Shown here: one piece after another, positions 1-9,700 of the stretch
How the letters are laid out: every line of letters begins with the position of its first letter
Position numbering within the stretch: the stretch's first letter is position 1
From: SIG673 sp964570105
GTDB lineage: Bacteria > Bacillota > Clostridia > Oscillospirales > CAG-272
Length of the DNA stretch: 11,360 nucleotides
Assembly: GCA_964570105.1 (NCBI GenBank)
Contig: CAZMWM010000062.1
Span: 1 to 11,360 of the forward strand
Reading direction: 5' to 3'
Translations under genes and position numbers: made by a program
The notes under the pieces: model-generated
Databases searched by the model: none
Seen by the model: only the letters and a program-made list of their open reading frames with translations
Told to the model about the DNA's origin: nothing

Positions 1-10
1 GGGACGTTTT

Positions 11-718
11 TTAGCCAAGCTCGATCATGATAAGCTCGGGGGCATTGTTTATCCTCGGTATCTTGGTCTTGTTTCCTATTCCGCGACCGACTATAAAGTG
101 TCCGTCGTACATTCCCGAGGTGTATCTCGGAAACAGTCCTTGCCCCGGCGCGAGCAGACCGCGTCCGAGGGCGCGCCATTGACCGCCGTGCGCGTGACCG
201 GAAAGTATCAGTTCTATCGGAAGCGCTTTGAGATAGCTTTCATAATATTCGGGATGGTGGCAGAGCAAGAGCTTAAAGCCGTCGTAACGGCAGAACGCCG
301 AGAGCCATCCGATGCTCGGCGGCGGTGTTTTTTTGAAAAGACCGTGGCTCTTTTCTCCTGAGCAACCGGAGCTTAGTCCTCCGATCGCAACTCCCTCAAA
401 AACGGCGTAGGTGTCATCAAGCGGAACACCGCCGTTGGAGGTTATGAAATCAAGTATATCGCCCTGAAATTTTCTTTCGTGGTTGCCTATCGAGCAGAAT
501 GTCGGGGCTATACTCGAGCTTATCCGTAAAAATTCGCCTCCGCGCCCGTACAGCCGCTCGTCGTGTATAAGATCGCCTCCGATAAGTACGGCGTCGATAT
601 CCGAGCGTTTTATCGCGTCGACGATCGGGGCGTTTTCCGCGTCGTGCAGATCGGATACGAAAGCAAAGCGCAGCTTTCTGCCGACGGGTGCGGATATTTT
701 GTATATATTCGTCTCCAT
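11..718 (-). CDS. Calcineurin-like metallophosphoesterase (YaeI/YkuE-like)
   Basis: A 235-residue protein with the full set of two-metal phosphoesterase motifs in order: D-x-H at D23/H25 (SDLHD), GGDLIHD with D49, GNHE at 78-81, HH at 154-155, and SGHAHGGQ with H175 and H177. These residues normally hold a pair of metal ions that activate water for phosphoester hydrolysis. The family includes membrane-proximal YaeI/YkuE-type enzymes, some of which act on lipid pyrophosphates, but the substrate cannot be read from the sequence. No signal peptide or transmembrane segment is evident; the N-terminus starts almost directly with the phosphoesterase core, so it is probably cytoplasmic. The start at 718 gives a normal N-terminus, with a weak AAGG about 4 bases upstream. 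It is transcribed away from the topoisomerase-addBA genes, so no functional link is implied. All catalytic motifs are intact and the reading frame is complete. Confidence 0.9.
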   Translation of the reverse strand: METNIYKISAPVGRKLRFAFVSDLHDAENAPIVDAIKRSDIDAVLIGGDLIHDERLYGRGGEFLRISSSIAPTFCSIGNHERKFQGDILDFITSNGGVPLDDTYAVFEGVAIGGLSSGCSGEKSHGLFKKTPPPSIGWLSAFCRYDGFKLLLCHHPEYYESYLKALPIELILSGHAHGGQWRALGRGLLAPGQGLFPRYTSGMYDGHFIVGRGIGNKTKIPRINNAPELIMIELG

Positions 719-967
719 AGTACCTTGACCGCGCTCCCGTGACAGGGAGCTTCCTTGTCTTGAATATTATGCTTGTTACGCTTGTTTCCGGTGTGCAATC
801 CGATGAGAACGTTTCGGAGCATTGCCGCATTATATTTTATCACGTAAATGTTAAAATTACAACCCCTAAAGGAGCCAAGATCGAGATTTTTTACACACAG
901 TGCGCGGAGAGGGAAACGCCGAGGGGGATCCACTGAAATTTTTAATATTTTGGAGTATTTTAAGGTC
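719..967. other. Divergent intergenic region, left part
   Basis: This gap separates the leftward phosphoesterase from the rightward topoisomerase gene. No credible gene is seen. A perfect 6-bp inverted repeat (GCTCCC at 733-738, GGGAGC at 745-750, 6-base loop) lies just upstream of the phosphoesterase start and would form a hairpin in its leader. On the minus strand TATAAT is present at 834-829, a possible -10 box for the phosphoesterase, but no good -35 box is found at the right distance, so that promoter is tentative. The stretch from about 936 to 966 is very AT-rich and lies directly upstream of the -35 box at 968, where an UP element would be expected. Confidence 0.5.
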
Positions 968-996
968 TTGACAAAAAATGCTCCGAGATGTATAAT
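968..996 (+). promoter_or_regulatory. Sigma-A type promoter of the topoisomerase gene (possibly the addBA operon)
   Basis: A perfect -35 box TTGACA (968-973) and a perfect -10 box TATAAT (991-996) are separated by 17 bases, the optimal spacing. The expected transcription start is near 1003. An AT-rich tract precedes the -35 box. The promoter lies across the ATG at 988, which rules out that codon as the start of the topoisomerase and supports the ATG at 1066. Confidence 0.88.
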
Positions 997-1012
997 ATAT
1001 GTTTGGGTAGTT

Positions 1013-1032
1013 GTCTCCGTGTGTGCGGAGAC
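1013..1032 (+). promoter_or_regulatory. 5'-leader hairpin upstream of the topoisomerase gene
   Basis: GTCTCCG (1013-1019) and CGGAGAC (1026-1032) form a perfect 7-bp stem around the 6-base loop TGTGTG. It begins about 10 bases after the predicted transcription start and ends about 17 bases before the Shine-Dalgarno sequence. It could protect the 5' end of the mRNA, act in attenuation, or, read as DNA, be an operator dyad. Only a short T-poor sequence follows, so it is not a convincing terminator. Confidence 0.5.
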
Positions 1033-1065
1033 GTTCGTTTAAATAATCGGAAGGGGCGGCATTTG

Positions 1066-3111
1066 ATGGCAAACGAAGTGACTGAGAGCGGTAATGTGAA
1101 GAAAGAAGCCACCGCAAAAGCTAAAAAGAATAAGGAATACGGCGAGCAAAGCATAAAATCTCTCAAAGGAGCCGAGCGTGTCAGGAAGAGACCTGCTGTA
1201 ATATTCGGCTCGGACGGTCTTGACGGATGCGAGCACGCCTTTTTTGAGATACTTTCAAATTCCGTCGACGAAGCGCGAGAGGGATTTGGAAGCGTTATAG
1301 ATATAACCGCTTATAACGACGGCTCCATCGAGGTCGAGGACCGCGGACGCGGTATACCGCTTGCATACAACGAAGCGGAAGGACGCTATAATTGGGAGCT
1401 GATATTCTGTGAGCTGTACGCAGGTGGAAAGTACGATAACAACAAAAACGGCTCGTACGGATATTCGCTCGGACTGAACGGTCTCGGCGCGTGCGCCACG
1501 CAATATGCTTCGGAATATATGCACGTCCGTTCTTATAAGGACGGCAACGTATCGGAGATATCGTTCGCTCACGGAGAGCCTGCATCCGATCTTTCGGTCA
1601 CACCTCTCCCGGAAAAGAGCGCGGGACGCACCGGTACCTCCATCCGTTGGAAGCCGGATATAGCGGTATTTACCTCCATAGACATACCGAGAGAGCATTT
1701 TTCCGAGACGATACACAAGCAAGCCGTGGTAAATTCAGGGATCACCTTCCGCTTCCGTTGGCAGGAGGAGGACGGAGGATTTTCCGAGGAAGAATATTAT
1801 TACGAGCACGGTATCACGGATTATGTAAAGGAGCTTGCCGGAGATAACACCTTGACCGCTCCCGTGTTCTGGCAGGACGAGGCTCGCGGACGCGACCGTG
1901 AGGATCTGCCGGAATATGACGTTCTTATGAGCGTAGCGTTTTGCGTTTCCAATACGTCGAGGGCGATCGAGTATTATCATAATTCCAGCTTTCTCGAGCA
2001 CGGCGGCTCTCCCGACAAGGCTGTGAGGAGCGCGTTCCTTTACGCCGTGGACAAGTATCTGCGCGAAAAGGGAAAATATAATAAGAATGAAGCCAAGATA
2101 ACTTTCGCGGACGTGGAGGACTGTCTTGTTCTTGTGACTAACAGCTTTTCCACGCAGACGTCGTATGCAAATCAGACGAAAAAGGCGATCAACAATTCCT
2201 TTATAGCTGAGGCTATGACCGCTTTTCTGAAGCAGAAGCTTTCGTTTTATCTCACGGAAAATCCGATAGACGCCGAAAAATTCGCAAACCAAGTGCTCGT
2301 AAACAAGCGGAGCCGTGAGCAGGCTGACGCCGCAAGGATAAGCATAAAGAAAAAGCTGACCGGTAATATCGATATTGCAAACAGAGTTGAAAAATTCGTT
2401 GGTTGCCGTTCGAAGGATCCCGAGATACGCGAGCTTTATATCGTTGAGGGAGACTCCGCGCTGACTTCCTGTAAGCTCGGAAGAAATTCCGAATATCAAG
2501 CGGTGATACCTGTTCGCGGTAAGACCTTCAATTGCGTTAAAAACGGATATGAGAGCATATTCAAGAGCGAGGTCATAACGGATCTGTTGCGCGTTATCGG
2601 TTGCGGAGTGGAGCTTGACAAGAAGATAAAGACGGATATCCCGGCGTTTGATCCGAATGCGTTGCGTTGGAGCAAGATAATCCTGTGCACCGATGCGGAT
2701 GACGACGGCTTCCATATCCGCGCTCTGTTGCTTACGATATTCCATCGCCTGATTCCCTCGCTCATACGTATGGGAAGGGTGTATATAGCCGAGTCGCCTC
2801 TTTTTGAGATAAGCTCGAAGGAGGGAATACAGTTTGCATATGACGAGCGTGAAAAGGCTCAGATACTTGCCAAGCTCGGTGATACCAAGTACACGATCCA
2901 GCGTTCGAAGGGACTTGGTGAAAACGAGCCGGATATGATGTGGCAGACCACTATGAATCCCGAAACGCGGCGTCTTATCAAGATAACCGAGGCTGACGCC
3001 GCTATGACCGAGGAGATATTCGACGTCCTTCTCGGAAAGAACATTACCGGAAGAAAGGCGTATATCGCCGAGCACGGTCACGAATATCTCGCAGAGGCTG
3101 ATTATTATTGA
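1066..3111 (+). CDS. Divergent type II DNA topoisomerase subunit B (ParE/GyrB-like paralog)
   Basis: A 681-residue ATPase and Toprim subunit of a type IIA topoisomerase. The ATG at 1066 is chosen because AAGGGG (1051-1056) lies 9 bases upstream and the earlier in-frame ATG at 988 overlaps the promoter. After a lysine-rich tail of about 25 residues comes the GHKL ATPase: E61 and N65 in EILSNSVDEA, D92 in EDRGRGIP, the ATP lid at 131-141 (SLGLNGLG), then Q370-T-K372 in the transducer domain. The Toprim part has E461 (EGDSA), the DADDDG acid cluster at 543-548 and QRSKGLGE at 612-619. Catalytic acids are kept, but normally strict positions differ: the lid GGLHGVG is LGLNGLG, the lysine two residues before the lid serine is G132, and EGDSAGGS is EGDSALTS. 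This fits one of the divergent Clostridia paralogs rather than the housekeeping GyrB. Such a subunit needs a GyrA/ParC-like partner for strand cleavage; none is adjacent. Housekeeping ParE cannot be fully excluded. Confidence 0.85.
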   Translation: MANEVTESGNVKKEATAKAKKNKEYGEQSIKSLKGAERVRKRPAVIFGSDGLDGCEHAFFEILSNSVDEAREGFGSVIDITAYNDGSIEVEDRGRGIPLAYNEAEGRYNWELIFCELYAGGKYDNNKNGSYGYSLGLNGLGACATQYASEYMHVRSYKDGNVSEISFAHGEPASDLSVTPLPEKSAGRTGTSIRWKPDIAVFTSIDIPREHFSETIHKQAVVNSGITFRFRWQEEDGGFSEEEYYYEHGITDYVKELAGDNTLTAPVFWQDEARGRDREDLPEYDVLMSVAFCVSNTSRAIEYYHNSSFLEHGGSPDKAVRSAFLYAVDKYLREKGKYNKNEAKITFADVEDCLVLVTNSFSTQTSYANQTKKAINNSFIAEAMTAFLKQKLSFYLTENPIDAEKFANQVLVNKRSREQADAARISIKKKLTGNIDIANRVEKFVGCRSKDPEIRELYIVEGDSALTSCKLGRNSEYQAVIPVRGKTFNCVKNGYESIFKSEVITDLLRVIGCGVELDKKIKTDIPAFDPNALRWSKIILCTDADDDGFHIRALLLTIFHRLIPSLIRMGRVYIAESPLFEISSKEGIQFAYDEREKAQILAKLGDTKYTIQRSKGLGENEPDMMWQTTMNPETRRLIKITEADAAMTEEIFDVLLGKNITGRKAYIAEHGHEYLAEADYY

Positions 3112-3118
3112 TGCCGAA

Positions 3119-3168
3119 CGGTAACGGAGCTTTGGCTTTTTAGCATTGTAAAGCCCCGTCTCCGACCG
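3119..3168 (+). promoter_or_regulatory. Long imperfect hairpin in the topoisomerase-addB spacer
   Basis: Three nested arm pairs line up: CGGT (3119-3122) with ACCG (3165-3168), CGGAG (3125-3129) with CTCCG (3160-3164), and GGCTTT (3134-3139) with AAAGCC (3150-3155), leaving a 10-base apical loop. No U-tract follows, only a G-rich then mixed sequence, so it is not a standard intrinsic terminator. It could be an RNA-processing or stability element between the topoisomerase and addB parts of a shared transcript. No promoter with recognisable boxes is seen in the 105-base gap. Confidence 0.5.
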
Positions 3169-3216
3169 GGGGATGATGACGGCTGTATTCTTTCGATCAA
3201 GGAGAACGCTTATCTT

Positions 3217-6200
3217 ATGTTTTCTTACGTATTCGGTCCTGCCGGAAGCGGCAAGAGCTTTGAGATGACCGCTCGCATCCTCGCTTCCCTACGAGACGGG
3301 AAGCGGGTTTTTCTTATAGCGCCGGAACAGGAGGTCATGCTTGCCGAGGGGCGGATCGCCGAAGCGGCAGATGCCGCAGAGCCGAGAGTTTCCTGTGAGG
3401 AGCTTAACGTCGTAAGCTTCAAACGGCTCGCCGATCTCGTTTTCAGAAGATACGCCGGAATTCGTTACGTATCACCGACGGACGGTGCGCGTCTCGTCGT
3501 GATGTGGCAGGTCACCGAGGAGCTTGCGCCGGCATTTAGAGCGTATACCGAACAGCGAGACATCTCTTTTTCCGAGTTTATGCTGTCCGCTTGCGATGAG
3601 CTTCGGCGTTCTGCCGTAACACCATCGCAGCTGGAAGCGGCTGAAAGAGAGCTTGGTGACGATGAGCAAGCGCTCAAGGACAAGCTCCATGACCTCTCGC
3701 TTATATATTCGGGATATCAGGCTATGATGCAGGGAAGCTATACGGATCCTGCCGACGATATCACGAGACTCTATGCGCTCCTGTGTGAAAACAGATTTTT
3801 TAAAGGCAGTGACGTGTATCTCGATTCCTTCAACGGCTTTACCTCCGCGGAGCTTAAGGTGCTGTCACGCATACTGCGTCAGGCTGACAATGTGACCGTG
3901 GCGCTTTGCCTTCCGACACCGACGCCGAGATCCGGATTTGAAACGGTGCTCCAAACGGTAAGCTCGCTCAAAGGACTTTGTAACGAAGCAGGCATAGGAT
4001 CGGAGAAGATACGCGAGCTTTACCTTGAGCGCTCCGAAAGCTACTATCCCGAAGCGCTCATCAAGCTTGAAAGGCTGATGCGCACACCGACCGTGCGCAC
4101 TGTCGGTGCCGCGCCGTTTTCCGATGCGGTGCTTGACGGGGGGCGGCGTGTTTCGCTCTCTTGTCCGATACAGCCGGTCAGTCCGTCCGATATGTTTACG
4201 GAGGCTGAGTATACGGCGACGCGTATACTCGAGCTTATCCGTAACGGTGCGAGATTTCGCGATATTGCCGTGGTTACGAGAGGTGTTGAACGGCTTCGCG
4301 GCGTACTGGAGCCGACCTTTGTAAGGTTTGGTATACCGTATTTCACGTCCGTGCGCAGACAGCTTTCGGTAACGCCGCTCTTTAAAGCGGTGCTCGGGGC
4401 GCTCACGGTCATTGACGGAGGTTGGCACACGGCGGACGTTATGGCGTACCTTAAGACCGGGGAGCTTGGCTTTGATATTTCGGAGATATCCTTGCTTGAA
4501 AGGTATACGACGCAGTGGGATATATCCGGAAAAGCTTGGACAGCCGATCTCGAGTGGACGATGAATCCGGACGGATACACCGATAGGATGACGCTTGACG
4601 GAGCGCAGACGCTTGACACGCTCAACGCACTGCGCGAGGCAGTCCGAGCACCTGTCGCGGAGCTTGGAGAGGCTTTGAGCCGAAGCCCTGCGAAGAGCGT
4701 TTCCTTGCAGGACGGATGCAGGGCGGTATACGCATTTCTTGAGCGCTCGGGTATCACCGAACGCTATTCCGTAACGGACGACGCGGAAGCCGTGACGCTA
4801 TATAACACTTTTATCGATATGCTCGATATGCTCGTTACGGTCGGCGGAGATATTCCGGTAAACGCGAGGACTCTCGGCGGAATACTCAGTATGGCTGCGA
4901 AAAAGACGGATTTCGGCGCAATACCGGAGACCGCGGACTGCGTCACGGTCGGAGACGCGGCACTTTTGCGTGCCGGAAGCGTACGTCACGTTATAATGCT
5001 CGACTGTATAGACGGCGTTTTTCCGCGCTCGGTCGACGATGACAGCTTCTTTTCGGATACCGAAAAAAAGAAGCTTGCGGGTGTCGGTATACGCACATCT
5101 CCGGGTACGGATGTCATGGCGGATGATGAGCAGTTCTATTTTTATCGCGCCATATCCGCCGCATCGGAGACTGTATCCGTGGTGTGTCCGAGAAATGACG
5201 GCGGAGGTGCGGCGTGCCATCCGTCCCCGGCGTTCGGCGGTGTGCTGTCTTTGTTCGGAATCAAGGCAGCTCCGCGTTATCCGGAGGATTTTCCGCTCTC
5301 GTTCAGAGCCGCAAGCACGGTGAACGTGTCGGAGCTGTTGCGCTCCGTTCCGGCTTGCGCGGAGAGGGAAGCGCTTGAGATCGCCGCGAGCGAGACGCTT
5401 AAAAAGAGCGGATTTTACGGTGCAAGCAGGATATCCGATCCCGATGCATATATTGAAAAGGAAACGGTAGATAGGCTGTTTCGCGGCGGTGATATAAAAC
5501 TGACACAATATCGACTTGAAAGCTTTTCAAGGTGCCGTTTCAGCTATTACGCAAGATACGTTCTCAAAATGAATGCCGATAAGCGATCGAATTTTTCGGC
5601 GGCGGACGAGGGAAGCTTCATCCACCGTGTGCTTGAGAAAGCGGTAAGCGAGCTTTTTGATGACCGAGGTCTTAAGAGTGAGGTGGATAAGAAGCATCTG
5701 GATGACCTACTTAACGAGACCGTCGAGGAAATATTGCGCGGTATGCTCGGTGATAACAAGGTGTTTACCGCAAGCGCAAGGCTCTCGGCGCTCATAGGCA
5801 GGTTGAAGAAAAGAATAGGACTTTTGTTGCGTGCGCTTATTGAAGAGTTTTCTCAAAGCAATTTCGTTCCGTCGTATTTTGAATTGGATATAGGAGACAA
5901 CGGAGTTACACCTTTCAAGGTGAAGATGCCCGACGGGGCGAGCATATACGTCTACGGAAAGATCGACCGCGTCGATACTTACTCCAAAAACGGGGATGTT
6001 TTCGTGAGAGTGGTGGATTATAAATCAGGCTCGGTGGAGCATTCGCTCAAGAAGATATCAAAAGGACTTGATATGCAGCTGTTGCTTTATATGTTCGCTC
6101 TGTGGAACGCGGACAGGCGAAGGCTCCGTGGACCGCTCGGTATCACATTGGTCGAAAATAGCGAACTGTCAACAAAAAATGACACACCAAGTGCCGAAAA

Positions 6201-6642
6201 TGCAAATATTTTGCAGAACGATATCGGGCATGGCAGGATAATTCCGGCAGGGGTGCTGTATCAGACCGCGGCATTTCCGAGCGTACCGTCCGAGCTTCCG
6301 CCTCCCTCGGACGAGAAAGCGATAAGTGAAGGGCTTAAGAAATTTACGAGTACGGGATTTTTGTTGGACGATGCCGAAATACTTACCGCTATGGATAACA
6401 CACTCGGTGGGAGATTTATCCCCATAAGCGCGAAGGACGACGTGATCGCGGCGGTAGGCGGCTCTCAATTAACGACGCTTGAGGGCTTTGGAGAGCTGAG
6501 GGAGCAGGTCTCCGATACGCTCAGAGAGATAGGTAAGGCGCTTCGCTCGGGGAAAGCCGAAGCCAGACCGCTTCGGGGCGAAGAGCCGTGCGAATATTGC
6601 GAATATGCGTCGTTTTGTCGCAATAAATTGCTGAAAGACTAA
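3217..6642 (+). CDS. addB: AddB, helicase-nuclease subunit B (RexB/AddB family)
   Basis: A 1141-residue protein matching AddB, the subunit that with AddA unwinds and resects double-strand DNA ends and loads the strand used by RecA. The N-terminus carries a Walker A motif GPAGSGKS at residues 7-14. The C-terminus holds the RecB-family nuclease: G799-x-x-x-H803, GKIDRVD (914-920), VVDYKSG with D934 and K936, and Q954-L-L-L-Y958. Four cysteines placed as in AddB iron-sulphur clusters are present: C773 (FSRCRF) before the nuclease motifs and C1125, C1128 and C1134 (CEYCEYASFC) at the extreme C-terminus. Length is normal for the family. The start at 3217 has AAGGAG about 12 bases upstream, slightly long spacing, but places Walker A where the family has it. 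Residues about 980-1006 form a polar, asparagine-rich, more AT-rich insert before the conserved IIPAGVLY segment. addA follows after 63 bases, as usual. Confidence 0.95.
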   Translation: MFSYVFGPAGSGKSFEMTARILASLRDGKRVFLIAPEQEVMLAEGRIAEAADAAEPRVSCEELNVVSFKRLADLVFRRYAGIRYVSPTDGARLVVMWQVTEELAPAFRAYTEQRDISFSEFMLSACDELRRSAVTPSQLEAAERELGDDEQALKDKLHDLSLIYSGYQAMMQGSYTDPADDITRLYALLCENRFFKGSDVYLDSFNGFTSAELKVLSRILRQADNVTVALCLPTPTPRSGFETVLQTVSSLKGLCNEAGIGSEKIRELYLERSESYYPEALIKLERLMRTPTVRTVGAAPFSDAVLDGGRRVSLSCPIQPVSPSDMFTEAEYTATRILELIRNGARFRDIAVVTRGVERLRGVLEPTFVRFGIPYFTSVRRQLSVTPLFKAVLGALTVIDGGWHTADVMAYLKTGELGFDISEISLLERYTTQWDISGKAWTADLEWTMNPDGYTDRMTLDGAQTLDTLNALREAVRAPVAELGEALSRSPAKSVSLQDGCRAVYAFLERSGITERYSVTDDAEAVTLYNTFIDMLDMLVTVGGDIPVNARTLGGILSMAAKKTDFGAIPETADCVTVGDAALLRAGSVRHVIMLDCIDGVFPRSVDDDSFFSDTEKKKLAGVGIRTSPGTDVMADDEQFYFYRAISAASETVSVVCPRNDGGGAACHPSPAFGGVLSLFGIKAAPRYPEDFPLSFRAASTVNVSELLRSVPACAEREALEIAASETLKKSGFYGASRISDPDAYIEKETVDRLFRGGDIKLTQYRLESFSRCRFSYYARYVLKMNADKRSNFSAADEGSFIHRVLEKAVSELFDDRGLKSEVDKKHLDDLLNETVEEILRGMLGDNKVFTASARLSALIGRLKKRIGLLLRALIEEFSQSNFVPSYFELDIGDNGVTPFKVKMPDGASIYVYGKIDRVDTYSKNGDVFVRVVDYKSGSVEHSLKKISKGLDMQLLLYMFALWNADRRRLRGPLGITLVENSELSTKNDTPSAENANILQNDIGHGRIIPAGVLYQTAAFPSVPSELPPPSDEKAISEGLKKFTSTGFLLDDAEILTAMDNTLGGRFIPISAKDDVIAAVGGSQLTTLEGFGELREQVSDTLREIGKALRSGKAEARPLRGEEPCEYCEYASFCRNKLLKD

Positions 6643-6705
6643 TATCGGAGACGGCAAACCGTTGAGATTTGGAAAGTAAATAAATAGATCGGGAGAATAC
6701 ATTCG

Positions 6706-9700
6706 ATGGAATTGACGCCAGAACAGCTTGATGCCGTTATGCTCAGACCTCAAAAGCTGTTGGTCTCGGCTGCCGCAGGCTCCGGAAAGACTACGGTGCT
6801 TACGGAGCGCATCATAAGAGAATTGACCGACAAAGAGGCACCTGCCGATATTTCTGATTTTCTTATAGTCACCTATACGCGCGCCGCCGCCGAGGATCTG
6901 AAAAGTAAGATAAGCGAGGCAGTCAGACGTGCTGTTGAAGCGGATCCGGGAAATGCCGCGCTCGCAAGGCAGTACTCGCGGCTCGGTGGGGCGCGTATAA
7001 GCACCATTCACAGCTTTTGCGCCGCGCTTGTAAAAAGAAACTTCAACAGACTCGGACTGTCCCCGTCGCTCAAGGTCTGCGAAGCCGATCGGGCAAACGA
7101 GCTGAAGAGCGAGGTCATGGACGCGCTCATAGAAGAAGGGTACGCGGGAAATATAGCTTCGATCTCGGATTTTCCCGCTTTTGCGGATAATTTTGTGACC
7201 GGAAACGACGCGCGGCTTGCCGATATACTTTTAAAGCTACACGAAAGAGCGGTCACGCTTCCGGACGGATTTTCGCAGTGGAAAAAGGCGGCTGAAGAGC
7301 TTGGCTCGGATGCGCCGTTTATGTCGACGGAGCACGGCGAGGTGTTGTCGCTTGCTCTTGAACGGTCGATATCGTATTGCCGCCATCTGTACGGCGTGTG
7401 CTTGCCGATGCTCAAGTCGGATGAGTATTTGAGCGAAAAGTATCTTCCTATATATGACGACGATATGAAGATCATCGACGGGCTGTCAGCATTGCTCCGT
7501 GATGGCGTCGACATCTCCGAGATCCGCGGTAGGCTTGACGGTATATCGTGTACGAGACTTCCGTCCGTTCCGAAGCAAAAGGCGCTTCCGCAGGGTGAGT
7601 ATTTTAAAAACGTCGCAAGAGTCGGCTTGAAATCCGAAATAGAAGAATTGAAAAAATTGTTCTTTGTGAAACAAAAAAATACCGATGAAGATTTTGAAAA
7701 CGCAAATTACGACCTTATATTACAAAAATCACGAGCGGATAGCGCGAAAATTGCTCTGGAGCTTGTCGCCTTTTTGGAGGAGTTTGACGAGCGTTACAGA
7801 CTAAAGAAAGAACGGCTTGCGATATTGGATTTTGCGGATCTTGAGCGGTTTACGTGTAAGCTTTTATATAACGGTGACGGTAGCTTCAGCGAGCTTTCCG
7901 ACGAGGTGTCGCGGAGCTTGGGAGAGGTATTCGTTGACGAATTTCAAGACGTCAACCCCGTGCAAAGCAAGATATTTGACGCGCTGTGCCGTCATTGCAG
8001 GATATTTCAGGTGGGAGATATCAAGCAGAGCATATATGGCTTTCGCGGCGCGGCTCCGGATATCTTCGCGGAATGCAGACGTTCGTACCGTACTTATGTT
8101 TCGGGAAAAGACAGTATTGGGGAGAATGAGCGGCTCACGGTCTTTCTGAGATCGAATTTCCGTTCCGCGTTCACTGTGACCGAGTTCGTCAACAGAGTGT
8201 TCGACGTGCTTTTCCACACTCGGCAGGGGTATCCGCATCCCGATGAGCGCATACCGTACGGTCCTGACGATCGCCTTGTGTGCCGACGCGCGGACACGTT
8301 CGCGGAGCTTGAAGGAAGCGAAACTGATGCAGGAAAAAAACGTGTATCCGCTCCGGGAAGCGAGCCGGTGAAGATACTTTTGGTGACGGTGCCGAAGCCT
8401 TCGAAAAAAAGCGGTGAGGAAAACGGAGAAGAGCAGGAGGAGGAGCTTTCCTCAAAGACGGCTGAAGCGACCGTGGTCGCCGATAAGATAGCGAAGCTCG
8501 TTTCCGATGGGGTGTCGCCGTCCGAGATCGCGGTGCTGTACAGGAGTGAAACGCACGTAAGAGCGCTCGAACGGTTGCTTCGCGAACGAAGGATCCCGAC
8601 GTCGAACGATCGCGGAGATAAGCTTGCTGACGCTCCGGAGGTGCAATTGGCTCTTTCTCTCCTTGAGTGCGTGGATGATCCTCACAGAGATATAAGTCTC
8701 GCAGGTGCGCTCAGAAGTCCGATCTTTAATGTCACGATGGACGAGCTTGTCAACATACGCAGGTCCCTCGCGTCGGAAAACGGATCGTTGTATACCGCAC
8801 TGTGCAAATATACTCAGGAGAACGGTTTTGAAAAAGGAAAGCGCTTTATAAGCTTTAACGAGCGGATGCGCGCCTTTGCTCAGGGTGAGAGCGCCGCGAG
8901 AGTCCTTTGGCAGATATACAGTGAAACGGAGCTGTTTTCTCTTTTGTACGACGGGGGAGAGCTTAGCGAATCGCAGGCATTGGCGAGACGCGCAAATCTG
9001 ATACGTTTGCATCAGCTGGCGGAAAGCGGAGAGCTGTACGGAAGAGACGGTATATATACGTTCGTCAAACGCTTTCGCACGCTTTCCGAAAGCAACGATG
9101 CGCCCAAAGCGGCACCGTCGTCCGGAAAGGAAGGCGTACGCTTCCTGTCGTTCCATAGCTCAAAAGGACTTGAGTTCAAGTATTGCTTCGTGTGCGGTCT
9201 CGGAAATCGGAACAATAATTTGGACCAGACTGCGGATTGTGTTTCGGATGATCGTCTCGGTATAGCCATAAGGCTCAGAGATGCGACCGGTATCGTAAAA
9301 TACGACACTCAGGCGCGTCGCGCATTGAGCGAGCTTTCGCGGTATAAACAGTTCGAGGAGGAGCTGCGCGTCTTGTACGTAGCGCTTACCAGAGCGCGGG
9401 ACGCTCTGTTCATATCCGCCGCGATGAGTGACGATTGCAGAAAGTTTATCGAGAAATGCAGAGCGGCGGCGCATTCTCCGCATCCGTACACGTTTTATCG
9501 GATGAACAAAAAGATAGAGTGGATAATGACGGCGCTTTTCTGTGAAGAGGAGTATGTGTCTCTGTTCTCGTTCGGAGATCTCAAGGTAACGAATGCCGTA
9601 TTTGAGGGAAAGACCTACCGAGAGGTCGATGCTTTCGGCGATGACGCGGTAAATTCCCGAGAAAACGACGGTGACGGCGCCGGAAATATATCGAAGGACG

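Noticed and set aside
901..915. Fifteen-base identity TGCGCGGAGAGGGAA with a site in addB near 5356
   Set aside because: Single shared short word, coding in one place and intergenic in the other, with no further similarity around it; likely chance.
988..1065. N-terminal extension of the topoisomerase from an ATG at 988
   Set aside because: The codon lies inside the promoter (before the predicted start site) and has no ribosome binding site; the extension shows no family similarity.
1735..3081. Long antisense open frame of 448 codons within the topoisomerase gene
   Set aside because: It is a shadow of a well-supported gene with all its family motifs; the antisense product resembles no known domain.
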